NCBI GenBank assembly: GCA_947501615.1
Contig: CANMWK010000002.1
Span: forward strand, 62,001 to 126,000
Reading direction: 5' to 3'
DNA length: 64,000 nt
Origin: an uncultured Tenacibaculum sp.
GTDB taxonomy: Bacteria > Bacteroidota > Bacteroidia > Flavobacteriales > Flavobacteriaceae
Below, one piece after another: positions 52,665 through 60,730 of the stretch. Below the pieces are notes generated by a model, which was not told the DNA's origin, searched no databases, and was given only the letters and a program-made list of their open reading frames with translations. How positions within the stretch are numbered: the first letter of the stretch is position 1; the number at the start of each line of letters is the position of its first letter. The translations under genes were made by a program, and so were the position numbers.

Positions 52665-52874
52665 ATGAGTAACGTGAACAATCCGAAGCACTATAATTCA
52701 CATCCTTCAGGAGTTGAATGTATTGATGTGATAGAACATTTTACATTTAATCTAGGTAACGCAGTAAAATATATATGGCGTGCTGATTTAAAAGGAAATG
52801 GTAACGAAGATTTGCAAAAAGCAAAATGGTATATCGAGCGAGAGCTTAAGAAACGAAATAAACAAAAAGAGTAA
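52665..52874 (+). CDS. DUF3310 protein
   Basis: 69 residues: NPKHYNSHPSGVECIDVIEH and KYIWRADLKGNGNEDLQKAK are the family hallmarks. DUF3310 occurs almost only in phages; it is linked to nucleotide metabolism but not firmly assigned. Confidence 0.88.
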   Translation: MSNVNNPKHYNSHPSGVECIDVIEHFTFNLGNAVKYIWRADLKGNGNEDLQKAKWYIERELKKRNKQKE

Positions 52875-52878
52875 TAAA

Positions 52879-53094
52879 ATGAATACCAAAATCAAAAGAG
52901 TAAATAAAATTAAGAAAGTAACATTAATAACAGGTGTAAGTTTTGAAGTAGGTAAAGATTGTATTATTGATATAGTTGATAGCAGTTTAGAATATGAAAC
53001 AATGCTTCATACTCGATATGATGCTATTGATAAACACGGTAATTTATTATTCACTTTACTTCAAGGAGTATCAACAGTTCAATATTATAAATAA
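52879..53094 (+). CDS. Small beta-rich hypothetical protein
   Basis: 71 residues from ATG 52879; an in-frame upstream extension to 52798 overlaps DUF3310 and is rejected. Basic N-terminus. Unknown. Confidence 0.5.
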   Translation: MNTKIKRVNKIKKVTLITGVSFEVGKDCIIDIVDSSLEYETMLHTRYDAIDKHGNLLFTLLQGVSTVQYYK

Positions 53095-53111
53095 AGAGTA
53101 ATTAATCCAAT

Positions 53112-53888
53112 ATGCCAATAAGCGAAGTACATAATAAAGATTGTATGATAGATTTAGTTAACTATACAGATAACTATTTCTATTGTGCAATTGTTGACCC
53201 TGAGTGGGGAATTGGAGAAACTTCTATTTCGGCTAAATCTCGTAACACTCCAGTAAAACAAAAAAACGGAAAGTCTTTAAAGATTAAGGATAAAGAATAC
53301 TCAACTGCAGATTGGGATTCATCAAGACCAAGTTCAGAATATTTTGAACAATTACTAAGAGTTTCTAAGTTTCAGATAATCAAAGGAGGTAATCACTTTA
53401 CAGATTTAATACCAACGTTTTCTTCAGGAAGATTTATTTGGGATAAAGTTAACGGAACTAATGATTTCTCGGATTGCGAGATATTCTGGACTAACATTAT
53501 TAAAAGTACTCGAATGTTCGCTTATATGTGGAACGGAATGATGCAAGGTGAATCTTTAATTCAGCCTAGAAAACCGCAAGGAAATAAAAAGCTTAATGAA
53601 AAAAGAATTCATCGTTGTCAGACTCCAGTTAAAGTTTATGATTGGATTTACAAGAATTTTATACCTAAAGGATCTAAGATTTTAGACACGCATTTAGGTA
53701 GTGGAAGTAATAGAATTTCAGCCTTTAAAAATCAATGTGATTTTGTTGGATATGAAATAGGTAAAAAAGAGTATTTGGATCAGGAAAAAAGATTTAAAAC
53801 TGAGAAACCAAATCTTGAGCAATATTTAATGAAGTTGGCATTAATGGAAAATCATAAGCCAGCAACACAAATACAAATTAAAATTTAA
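53112..53888 (+). CDS. DNA methyltransferase (N6-adenine/N4-cytosine type)
   Basis: 258 residues. Catalytic motif IV appears as DPEWG (canonical DPPY), near residue 34. The SAM-binding motif is at the C-terminal side (LDTHLGSGSNRISA), giving the beta-class order. Orphan: no restriction gene nearby. It may protect element DNA or regulate genes. The DPEW variant is worth checking for activity. Confidence 0.83.
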   Translation: MPISEVHNKDCMIDLVNYTDNYFYCAIVDPEWGIGETSISAKSRNTPVKQKNGKSLKIKDKEYSTADWDSSRPSSEYFEQLLRVSKFQIIKGGNHFTDLIPTFSSGRFIWDKVNGTNDFSDCEIFWTNIIKSTRMFAYMWNGMMQGESLIQPRKPQGNKKLNEKRIHRCQTPVKVYDWIYKNFIPKGSKILDTHLGSGSNRISAFKNQCDFVGYEIGKKEYLDQEKRFKTEKPNLEQYLMKLALMENHKPATQIQIKI

Positions 53889-53896
53889 TTGTAGTT

Positions 53897-54100
53897 ATGG
53901 TAAAATACTATAAATCAGAAAACGAATGTCTTTTTTATAAAGTAGAAGCTCGAAAAGTTATTCAGGTTACTACATATAATTTTAGAAAGGCTATAATTCA
54001 ATTTAAGAAAGGAATGTATACAGTTTGTGATGATCTTGAAATAACAGAAGAGGAATTTAGATCTGCATACTCAAAAATTTTAAAAACATTAATACTGTAA
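53897..54100 (+). CDS. Small hypothetical protein
   Basis: 67 residues, basic, soluble. Starts 8 bases after the methyltransferase. Unknown. Confidence 0.5.
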   Translation: MVKYYKSENECLFYKVEARKVIQVTTYNFRKAIIQFKKGMYTVCDDLEITEEEFRSAYSKILKTLIL

Positions 54101-54110
54101 ATAAACGGAT

Positions 54111-54365
54111 ATGAGAAAAATAATTACAACAATAACTTTAATCTTATTGATAGGATGTACAAATGATAATGATTTTGAAAAAGCAAAAAAACAATTAACT
54201 CAACAAGGTTACACTAATATTAAGAATACAGGGTATAGCTTTTTATGTTGTGATGAAAAAGATAGCTTTTCTACTGGGTTTTCAGCAACAGACAAAGACG
54301 GGAATAAAATAAAAGGATGTATTTGTTCTGGAGTTTTTAAAGGAGTAACAATTAGATTTAAATAA
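54111..54365 (+). CDS. Small lipoprotein
   Basis: 84 residues. Lipobox LILLIGCTND; the mature part has paired Cys (FLCCDE, CICSG). Third class of short lipoprotein in the element. Confidence 0.6.
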   Translation: MRKIITTITLILLIGCTNDNDFEKAKKQLTQQGYTNIKNTGYSFLCCDEKDSFSTGFSATDKDGNKIKGCICSGVFKGVTIRFK

Positions 54366-54376
54366 ACTTGTAGTCA

Positions 54377-54529
54377 ATGGAATACGTAATAACAATTATA
54401 GTAATTTTACTTCTAATCAAAATTATAATCTCAAGTGCAATTGAGTATCGTAAACTCGATACTAAATCATTAAAGGATAAAATTGAAATATTAGAGTTAG
54501 AAATAGAATATTTATCAAATAAAGATTAA
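54377..54529 (+). CDS. Small single-span membrane protein
   Basis: 50 residues: hydrophobic ITIIVILLLIKIIISS, then a charged helix (KIEILELEIEYL). Possible i-spanin-like or membrane regulator shape, unproven. Confidence 0.45.
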   Translation: MEYVITIIVILLLIKIIISSAIEYRKLDTKSLKDKIEILELEIEYLSNKD

Positions 54530-54532
54530 AAA

Positions 54533-54715
54533 ATGAATAAAAAAACAAGAACTCATATAGACTGGATTTACAGTAAAGCTGAAATTGAAATAATTCAAGC
54601 AAGAAAATGGCTTAAAAGTGATGGCGCAAATCAAATTACTGATGCTCATTTAATATCGATTGAAAGTGCCATAAAGCATTTAAATGAAATTAAAGAAATT
54701 CTAAACAATCAGTAA
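54533..54715 (+). CDS. Small helical hypothetical protein
   Basis: 60 residues, soluble, helix-turn-helix-like amphipathic pattern without DNA-binding signature. Unknown. Confidence 0.5.
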   Translation: MNKKTRTHIDWIYSKAEIEIIQARKWLKSDGANQITDAHLISIESAIKHLNEIKEILNNQ

Positions 54716-54717
54716 TT

Positions 54718-54918
54718 ATGAAGATACTTATTACAATTCCGAATCAAGGCAGTGTTGAGGATATTGAAGATTTACATTCTGTTATTAATCGAATGAACGG
54801 AGAAATTGAATTTATACCTAATTTTTCTTGTAGTCGATCAGTTGACCTTGGGGCGGTAATAAAGCAATTTCAAACAAATGTAATAAGAGATAAATCAAAG
54901 AGTAAATATCACAAATAG
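54718..54918 (+). CDS. Small hypothetical protein
   Basis: 66 residues, soluble. Starts 2 bases after the preceding stop, inside the GTAATTATG junction. Unknown. Confidence 0.45.
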   Translation: MKILITIPNQGSVEDIEDLHSVINRMNGEIEFIPNFSCSRSVDLGAVIKQFQTNVIRDKSKSKYHK

Positions 54919-54927
54919 TGTAGAATT

Positions 54928-55407
54928 ATGAGTACAGAAATAATTACAGACTTAAACTCTTTATGTTCTAATTGCGGTTTTTATGACAACTATTCTGTTG
55001 TAAATAATGGTTATGGATGTACTCATAAAGAAACTCGAGAATACGAATATATAAATGCTAGAGGTAAATGTTTACAACATGAAGATTATGTTTTAGCAGA
55101 GTCATTTACTAAGAGAAATATTCGTTGCTCTAAAAGATTGGCTAAAAAATTCTTGAAGAAAGCAAGATTATTAAAAGGGGATGAAAGAAGAAAAGCTATT
55201 GAGCAAACAGGTTATAAGTTTTATGGAAAATGTTTTTCATTTAGCTGTCCAATATCCTACGAAGTTTCATTTGACAGTATAAGTCATTATGAAAATGCAA
55301 AGGAATACGATTACATAGAGAGCGAAGAAGAAATGCCTTGGGGTTTTGGAGATGATTTAATGGCGTTAGAAAAAACAGAAGCAGATAAATTAGGAATAAC
55401 ATATTAA
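54928..55407 (+). CDS. Cys-rich hypothetical protein
   Basis: 159 residues. N-terminal LCSNCGFYDNY with GCTHKE and KCLQHE gives a C2-C-C/H metal site within the first 50 residues. Helical middle rich in Lys/Arg. Unknown. Confidence 0.55.
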   Translation: MSTEIITDLNSLCSNCGFYDNYSVVNNGYGCTHKETREYEYINARGKCLQHEDYVLAESFTKRNIRCSKRLAKKFLKKARLLKGDERRKAIEQTGYKFYGKCFSFSCPISYEVSFDSISHYENAKEYDYIESEEEMPWGFGDDLMALEKTEADKLGITY

Positions 55408-55423
55408 AATAAGTGTAATTATC

Positions 55424-55840
55424 ATGACGAATGAAGAAGTAAAAGAATATTTAAACAACCTAACAATAGAAGAATGTAAATCTGTATTGCTTATTGCAGA
55501 TGAAGAAGGGTTTTGTCGCATCGTTGGCTTTGGAAAAATCCATAAATCAAACTATGAAAGAAGAATTAACGAACTAAAAAATAGGAAAATGAGATATATA
55601 GCAGTAATACACGGTTGGTTTAGTTCATCAAATGGATTTGATGTTCATGAACTAAAAGCTAAAACTGAATCAGAAGCTCATAATCAAGCCAAGGTTCTTA
55701 CATATAATAGATATTCAACATTTGATAATTGTGCTTATACAATATTAGCAATAGAGGATAGAGAAATTTATACAAATAGCTTAGACCATAAGTTAAATTT
55801 AATACCTAGATGGATAAGAAAAATATTCAAAGCAATTTAA
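55424..55840 (+). CDS. Hypothetical protein
   Basis: 138 residues. N-terminus NEEVKEYLNNLTIEECKSVL resembles that of the 50875 gene; the centre (MRYIAVIHGWFSSSNGFDVH) looks like a small beta domain. The leader GTAATTATC-ATG is the third exact copy. Confidence 0.55.
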   Translation: MTNEEVKEYLNNLTIEECKSVLLIADEEGFCRIVGFGKIHKSNYERRINELKNRKMRYIAVIHGWFSSSNGFDVHELKAKTESEAHNQAKVLTYNRYSTFDNCAYTILAIEDREIYTNSLDHKLNLIPRWIRKIFKAI

Positions 55841-55881
55841 AAGTAGCTAATTCCCTACTAAACTAAAAAAATATAACAAAC

Positions 55882-56040
55882 ATGAATTTATATGAGGTAA
55901 GTTTTGACTTTCATGGTCTATTAAACAGTGCAAATAGAGTTTCAAAATTGATAGTCAGTGATTCAATTGAAAAAGTTGCAAAAGACTATCCAAAAGCTAA
56001 AAATATTGAATTCTTAGCTAAAGTAAAACTATTAAATTAA
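55882..56040 (+). CDS. Small hypothetical protein
   Basis: 52 residues (MNLYEVSFDFHGLLNSANRV...). Resembles short phage proteins with an SFDF/AxxVxKDYPKAK pattern. Unknown. Confidence 0.45.
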   Translation: MNLYEVSFDFHGLLNSANRVSKLIVSDSIEKVAKDYPKAKNIEFLAKVKLLN

Positions 56041-56044
56041 AATA

Positions 56045-56227
56045 ATGAAACAACAATTGTTTTACTATACACAAACAATAATTGGTATGGCAATATCACA
56101 TTTTATACCAACATATTTATTTTGGTTTTGGGTTTGTGTTTCTTTGTATTTAGGTCATAAACTGAACAAAATAAATTACAATAATAAAAAACAGAAAATA
56201 AAAGCTCCCGAAAAAATCGAGAGCTAA
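56045..56227 (+). CDS. Small membrane protein
   Basis: 60 residues, two hydrophobic stretches (IIGMAISHFIPTYLFWFWVC) then a Lys-rich tail. The size and topology fit a holin, but the lysozyme lies far downstream. Its end lies in a weak hairpin. Confidence 0.5.
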   Translation: MKQQLFYYTQTIIGMAISHFIPTYLFWFWVCVSLYLGHKLNKINYNNKKQKIKAPEKIES

Positions 56228-56359
56228 TTCAAAAGCTTGGTGAAGACCAAATCTTTCGACGTAGGACTCCAAAGATAACATTTCTTCACTATAGCTTTTC
56301 AACACGAAAAGCGGAAGCCGAAAAGCTTAAGAGTAGGCGAAAATTTTAAATAATTTATT

Positions 56360-56599
56360 ATGAAGAAATCGATTTTACAACTTGGTACAACATTATCAAA
56401 GAAACAACAAGCTAATATTAAAGGCGGTATAGCATGCCATCATGTTACTGCTGACTTTGAAATACAAGTAACTGAAAGTACTTATGGTCATAAGCTTTAT
56501 GTTGATGGAGTGTTTCAGGGTTATTTATCTGGAAATATTGAAGCGCATAATTATTGTTCTACTGCAGCAGCTATTGAGGCTAACGAATGGGGTCGATAA
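56360..56599 (+). CDS. Double-glycine-leader peptide (bacteriocin-like)
   Basis: 79 residues. The leader KKSILQLGTTLSKKQQANIK ends in GG and matches the flavobacterial pattern of ILxLGxxLxKxxQxxIxGG recognised by C39 peptidase transporters. The core begins IACHHVTADFEIQV and has two Cys. Such leaders belong to class II bacteriocins and signal peptides. Finding one inside a phage-like element is unusual. No transporter is visible in the window, so export would rely on the host. Confidence 0.75.
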   Translation: MKKSILQLGTTLSKKQQANIKGGIACHHVTADFEIQVTESTYGHKLYVDGVFQGYLSGNIEAHNYCSTAAAIEANEWGR

Positions 56600-56609
56600 A
56601 AAAATAATT

Positions 56610-56792
56610 ATGAAAATTACTAGGTATAGAAAATCTAAATATTATGATACGGGTAAGTTTATTAAAATGACTTATCCGAGTTCAAAAATAATTTTAAATA
56701 ATCTATTGATTAGATTTGTAATTCTTTCACCATATTTCAATAAATACATTATTATTGTTTTAAATAGTTTTAAAATTGTAATAAGAAAGTGA
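56610..56792 (+). CDS. Small basic hydrophobic protein
   Basis: 60 residues from ATG 56610 (MKITRYRKSKYY), with NNLLIRFVILSPYF and IIIVLNSFKIVI hydrophobic stretches. It overlaps the next start (GTG) by 4 bases. It may belong to the GG-peptide unit, for example as an immunity-like protein, without direct evidence. Confidence 0.5.
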   Translation: MKITRYRKSKYYDTGKFIKMTYPSSKIILNNLLIRFVILSPYFNKYIIIVLNSFKIVIRK

Positions 56793-57004
56793 ATAAAGAT
56801 TTTACATTAGAAGAATTAAGAAATACCGAAGAATATAGAAATGCGATAATGTCTAGTTATCGCATTTATATTGATAGTAATAATAGGTTTATAAAATTCA
56901 AAATTTCTAAAAGAAGAAAGACCAGTGAACTTTCTGGGGAAATTTATACTTTAAAACAATTTAGAAATCAATTGATATTGTTTATGCAAGATTTATCAAT
57001 ATAA
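56789..57004 (+). CDS. Small hypothetical protein
   Basis: 71 residues with GTG start overlapping the previous stop (GTGA). Soluble, basic (KFKISKRRKTSEL). Last gene before a terminator, so it closes the middle operon. Confidence 0.5.
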   Translation: MNKDFTLEELRNTEEYRNAIMSSYRIYIDSNNRFIKFKISKRRKTSELSGEIYTLKQFRNQLILFMQDLSI

Positions 57005-57033
57005 AAAACCCACTCTAAAATTGAGTGGGTTTT
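57005..57033 (+). terminator. Terminator of the middle operon
   Basis: AAAACCCACTC (57005-57015) pairs with GAGTGGGTTTT (57023-57033). Bidirectional. Confidence 0.8.
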
Positions 57034-57095
57034 ATTGCTATGAAAAAGAAAAAGTGAGCTTTCGCTCATGTTCCAAAATTACATATTTTTTTGAT

Positions 57096-57287
57096 TTATA
57101 TTTCACCAACTTCTTCAACAAATTGTCTAAACTCTTTTGGTGTAATAATTGAAATCGGTTTTGCTTTTTCTAAAGATATTTTACGACAATTTGATATTAT
57201 TTCATTTATAATTCTTTTAATATAGTCATGATTTAACTTATTATACTTCTTGTAAATTTCTTTTTTTGATAATGTTAAACTACTCAT
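57096..57287 (-). CDS. Small helical protein divergent from the late module
   Basis: 63 residues from ATG 57287 (MSSLTLSKKEIYKKYNKLNH); a longer frame to 57452 translates the tandem repeats and is rejected. Basic, helical, possibly DNA-binding. Its divergent position beside the 10-bp repeat array makes it a candidate late-gene regulator. Confidence 0.5.
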   Translation of the reverse strand: MSSLTLSKKEIYKKYNKLNHDYIKRIINEIISNCRKISLEKAKPISIITPKEFRQFVEEVGEI

Positions 57288-57376
57288 ATTTTCAATTTCA
57301 GATATAAACAAAAATATTTTGAATACTAATTGTTTACAAGAAAATACGCTATAAATAAGCCCTTTTTTTAAAAACT

Positions 57377-57445
57377 TTTGTGAGGTTTTGCAAGCTTTTG
57401 CAAGGTTCTGTAAACTTTTGCGGGGTTTTGTGAGGTTTTGCAAGA
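57377..57445. repeat. Tandem 10-bp repeat array (iteron-like)
   Basis: Six to seven units in exact 10-bp phase with consensus GYRAGGTTTT: gtgaggtttt, gcaagctttt, gcaaggttct, gtaaactttt, gcggggtttt, gtgaggtttt, gcaag. The first and sixth are identical. It lies just upstream of the first late gene. One repeat per helical turn suggests cooperative binding by one protein, for late gene control or replication start. Confidence 0.75.
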
Positions 57446-57475
57446 AATGCAATTAACGATCGCTTCATATTTGCC

Positions 57476-58945
57476 ATGTTAAAGTTTTACATGGAAGCAA
57501 TTAATTTAGCATTATACAGACCAATAGTTACTGATTCTAAATACGATAAGTATTTTGAAAATGTTAGTTGTAATTCATCTTTTTTAGGTGAAGGAACGAC
57601 AACTGATGGTTTAAAATTAATGGCTGATTGGGCTAAGAAATACCAATATCAAACAAAGCAAATTAGTAAAGATTTAGAACGTAATTCAGTACCAGAAACT
57701 GTAAATACTATTTATAATTTCTTGTACAATTATATTCAGTACAATGCAGATGGTTATGAGCAAACGCTAAAAAGTCCAGCATGTAGTTATAAGATGCGTT
57801 TTACAGGTATTGACTGTAAAAGTTATTCCTTATTCGCTTCCACTATTTTATCAAATTTAAGCATACCACACAAGTTTCGAAAAGTTGTACAACCGTCTAC
57901 GCCATATAGGTGGTCACATGTATATGTTGTTGTTGATTATAATGGTAAAGAGTTAATTATTGATGGTGCAAATCACTTTAATACTGAAGTAGATTATTTA
58001 CAAAAATACGATATGAAAATACAAGAACAAAGTTTGCCTTATCATGGGATGAACGCAAGTTTGCCATATAAAAATATGGATAAAGCCGTGCGTAATTTTC
58101 TTTCTTTTTTAAAGGAGTTAAAGTCTAAATATGGGTTAAATCCTAGAGTCGCGCAAGCTATTAAAAACGATGTGAAAAAGTATCTTGATGCAGGAGTTGA
58201 GCCAACGGTACTGATTACTAGAAAATACGTTCAAATAAATCAGAATCGTCATTATTTAAATCTACCTAAAGGTTTAGGTTTCGTTGAAGCTGTTGCTGAA
58301 GTTGTTGCTGAGTCAGATTCAGGTGGTGGTGGTCTTTTTGATACCATATTTGAATTAATTAATGTCGGTGATTTTATAGATAGAGGATTCGGGCAAGTGT
58401 TTGACAATGGGTTCGATTTTTCGTGCTGGAGAGCATCTTTTCCGCCGTCAAAAGCACGGCAAGAAACTAACGAAAAGATAAAGAATTTACTAACAAATTC
58501 AAATCTTAAGAATGCGATAAATTCACTTGATTTTACAGGTATTAAGATTGCTGCCAATTTATTGATTAGTGAATTACAATTAGCAGTTAATGATCGATTG
58601 GCTAATAGTGAATCAACTTCAAAAGCAAGTTGTACAAGAAAAGGGGAAAAAGAATCGCATGATATGTTTAAAGCAGCATTAGATAAAATCTATGCAGCAT
58701 TAGATGGTGATTTTAAAGTGACGTATAAAACCGTTAAAAAACCTGTCACATTCACATTTAGAGGTGGTACAATTACTAGATCAACAACGGTAAAAGAAGT
58801 GGCTACAATTTCACTTAAAAATCAACAAAATCCAACGAATCCAGTTAACGGTGATTCTAACGGAAATCCACAAAAAAAGAGTAATACAAAACTTATAGGA
58901 ACCTTAGCGACTTTTTTAGGAACTGGTTTCTTTTTATTTAAATAA
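57476..58945 (+). CDS. Transglutaminase-fold protein with C-terminal membrane anchor
   Basis: 489 residues. The region near 100-165 has GIDCKSYSLFAST (Cys), RWSHVYVVVD (His) and LIIDGANH (Asp), the Cys-His-Asp order of transglutaminase-like cysteine proteins. Gly-rich linker near 277-283, and a C-terminal span (LIGTLATFLGTGFFLFK). The start may be ATG 57476 or 57491; a CATATTTG box just upstream favours the second. As first gene of the late block it may be a virion assembly, protease or penetration protein. Confidence 0.65.
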   Translation: MLKFYMEAINLALYRPIVTDSKYDKYFENVSCNSSFLGEGTTTDGLKLMADWAKKYQYQTKQISKDLERNSVPETVNTIYNFLYNYIQYNADGYEQTLKSPACSYKMRFTGIDCKSYSLFASTILSNLSIPHKFRKVVQPSTPYRWSHVYVVVDYNGKELIIDGANHFNTEVDYLQKYDMKIQEQSLPYHGMNASLPYKNMDKAVRNFLSFLKELKSKYGLNPRVAQAIKNDVKKYLDAGVEPTVLITRKYVQINQNRHYLNLPKGLGFVEAVAEVVAESDSGGGGLFDTIFELINVGDFIDRGFGQVFDNGFDFSCWRASFPPSKARQETNEKIKNLLTNSNLKNAINSLDFTGIKIAANLLISELQLAVNDRLANSESTSKASCTRKGEKESHDMFKAALDKIYAALDGDFKVTYKTVKKPVTFTFRGGTITRSTTVKEVATISLKNQQNPTNPVNGDSNGNPQKKSNTKLIGTLATFLGTGFFLFK

Positions 58946-58956
58946 ATGCAATTAAA

Positions 58957-59406
58957 ATGAAAATTAAATTTAAAAAAGAACAAGTGCAAGACACCGCAGT
59001 TTTAGGTGTTGGAACACTTGCTGGAACGTACCTCTCTAAAGGTATAATGTCTATCGTTCCGTCAGAAGTCAATGAGCCAATAATAAAAGCGATTCTTGGT
59101 ATCGGTGGTTTCGTTCTAGGTGGGTCAATTGATGGAAAAGGGGCTTTAACGAATATCGTAAGAGGTATTTTAATGGGTGTCGGTTTGGAAAACACCATGG
59201 GAGCTATTAATGGAGCTGTAGCGCCATCTTTAAGCGATACACCGACAACGAGTTCACAGAAATTCGTAAATGCAATGTTCGGAATGAACTCGGCAGATCA
59301 AATTGCGTACACACCTTCATTTATGATATCTGATTCTGTATGGAATGAAGATGTACAATTAGAAACTGCGAATGAAGAGTATGATTTTAAAGTTAATCCA
59401 CTATAA
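58957..59406 (+). CDS. Gly-rich hydrophobic virion-like membrane protein
   Basis: 149 residues. Two or three hydrophobic Gly-rich segments (VLGVGTLAGTYLSK, IIKAILGIGGFVLGGSI, IVRGILMGVGLENT), then a polar acidic tail. This is the type of small membrane protein found in phages with an internal lipid layer. Unknown by family. Confidence 0.55.
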   Translation: MKIKFKKEQVQDTAVLGVGTLAGTYLSKGIMSIVPSEVNEPIIKAILGIGGFVLGGSIDGKGALTNIVRGILMGVGLENTMGAINGAVAPSLSDTPTTSSQKFVNAMFGMNSADQIAYTPSFMISDSVWNEDVQLETANEEYDFKVNPL

Positions 59407-59434
59407 ATAGAGTAAAAAAATAAAATAAATTAAA

Positions 59435-60025
59435 ATGAAAGATTTAAGCAATATAAATAATGTCCTTGGTATTTTAACAGACAATGGAGGAAGGTTATCG
59501 GAGCAGATGAAAAAATCTGCATCTAACGGAAATATCCGTATTTACGATAGTTTTAATTATGTGAATAAACAAATTGTACCAGGGGGTACATTAGATCTTG
59601 TAGATTCAGAAACAAAGCGTGTAAATGGTGTTTCTTCTTTTCAAGGAACTCAATTTCCTAATGATAGAGTAGAAATCATTGATAGAATTAAAATAGGTTA
59701 TCAAATATCAGATAAAGAAGGTCAAGAAGGAGCTTTAAAGTATGATAAAGCGTTGACTTCTTTATTAAGTAATTCTACATTAAAAATTACTCAAGGAAGT
59801 TATTTTTTAGGTGAATATCCTTTGGAAGATTTAAGTAATAAATATACTGGTAATAAAATAGATGATGATTATTTATACTTAAAAAATCCTGTTGTTATAG
59901 TGGGAGGTGTAGATTTTACTATTGAGCTTATTGCACCAAAAGATGTTAAGTCTACAGTAGCAGATTTTGAGTATTTAAGATTTGTAACTTCTGGTGTTCA
60001 AGTTGTCAAAAACTTGAATAAATAA
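59435..60025 (+). CDS. Candidate major capsid protein
   Basis: 196 residues, beta-rich by pattern (IRIYDSFNYVNKQIVPGGT, VEIIDRIKIGYQIS, VVIVGGVDFTIELIAP), no signal, no Cys. Followed by its own terminator (60045-60077), which would allow high-level expression as for capsid genes. The size suits a single-jelly-roll capsid protein. The assignment is from context and pattern only. Confidence 0.45.
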   Translation: MKDLSNINNVLGILTDNGGRLSEQMKKSASNGNIRIYDSFNYVNKQIVPGGTLDLVDSETKRVNGVSSFQGTQFPNDRVEIIDRIKIGYQISDKEGQEGALKYDKALTSLLSNSTLKITQGSYFLGEYPLEDLSNKYTGNKIDDDYLYLKNPVVIVGGVDFTIELIAPKDVKSTVADFEYLRFVTSGVQVVKNLNK

Positions 60026-60044
60026 TTATATCATTCTTTGAATT

Positions 60045-60077
60045 TAGAGGCTCATAAATAAAACTTTATGAGCTTCT
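60045..60077 (+). terminator. Terminator after the candidate capsid gene
   Basis: GCTCATAAA (60050-60058) pairs with TTTATGAGC (60065-60073), with AGA/TCT flanks, then T-rich sequence. Confidence 0.65.
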
Positions 60078-60092
60078 ATTAATCTTTTTATT

Positions 60093-60434
60093 ATGAATTA
60101 TAAAGTTGTAACAGTAACGATTCCAAAAGGAAGAGAACAAGAAAGGCAAGAAGTTAAAGTTGAAGATGGTACAATTATCGCCTGTGCTTTACATACAGAT
60201 CATGTGCCTTCATCAATGGTGAAAATTAAGTTAGAAGACACTAATTTAAATGAAATCCATCCTTTCGTTTCATACAAAGAATTTCAGCCTACTAACGGAA
60301 ATCATTTTGAGAGTAGAAAACATTTAAATGTAGATGGTAATAGAGACGTTGTAGTATTTGCTAAAACTTCAAAACCATTGCAAAAAGCATTTTCTTTTGA
60401 TCTACTATTTTATGTTGAAAAACCTCAATCTTAA
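60093..60434 (+). CDS. Small beta-rich virion-like protein
   Basis: 113 residues, strongly beta by pattern (YKVVTVTIPKGREQERQEV, KAFSFDLLFYVEK). No signal. Its stop overlaps the next start (TAATG). Possible minor capsid or penton-type protein. Confidence 0.45.
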   Translation: MNYKVVTVTIPKGREQERQEVKVEDGTIIACALHTDHVPSSMVKIKLEDTNLNEIHPFVSYKEFQPTNGNHFESRKHLNVDGNRDVVVFAKTSKPLQKAFSFDLLFYVEKPQS

Positions 60435-60706
60435 TGGAATTAAAAGGCGCATATTTCGAGGCTAAAATTTATGAAAATGAGGAATTAAATCTAACGGATT
60501 TAAGAGAGGTCTATTTTAAAAACTTAGGAGCAACTCCTGTTGCTATTGGATCGATGATTTTACAGCCATATGAATCAGCACCTCCTATAGCTTTAAATAT
60601 TACACTTACAGGAAGTGTAAATATAGAATTTGACACTTCAGAAAGTGACGATACTAATCTTTACATAAGAGCAGTTAAGGTAACTGGTTGTATATGTAGA
60701 GAATAA
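60434..60706 (+). CDS. Small beta-rich virion-like protein
   Basis: 90 residues, beta pattern (PIALNITLTGSVNIEFDTS), ends with a CICRE pair. Coupled to the preceding gene. Possible minor structural protein. Confidence 0.45.
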   Translation: MELKGAYFEAKIYENEELNLTDLREVYFKNLGATPVAIGSMILQPYESAPPIALNITLTGSVNIEFDTSESDDTNLYIRAVKVTGCICRE

Positions 60707-60730
60707 AATAAAAAAAACACTACTAAAGAA

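Noticed and set aside
56228..56359. Possible structured RNA between the 56045 and 56360 genes
   Set aside because: There are short inverted stretches (GCTTTT/GAAAAGC) but no T-run or stable fold that I could support by eye.
57288..57452. Longer form of the minus-strand protein starting at 57452
   Set aside because: The added residues only translate the 10-bp DNA repeats (recurrent Leu-Ala-Lys/Thr pattern) and lie upstream of a better start.
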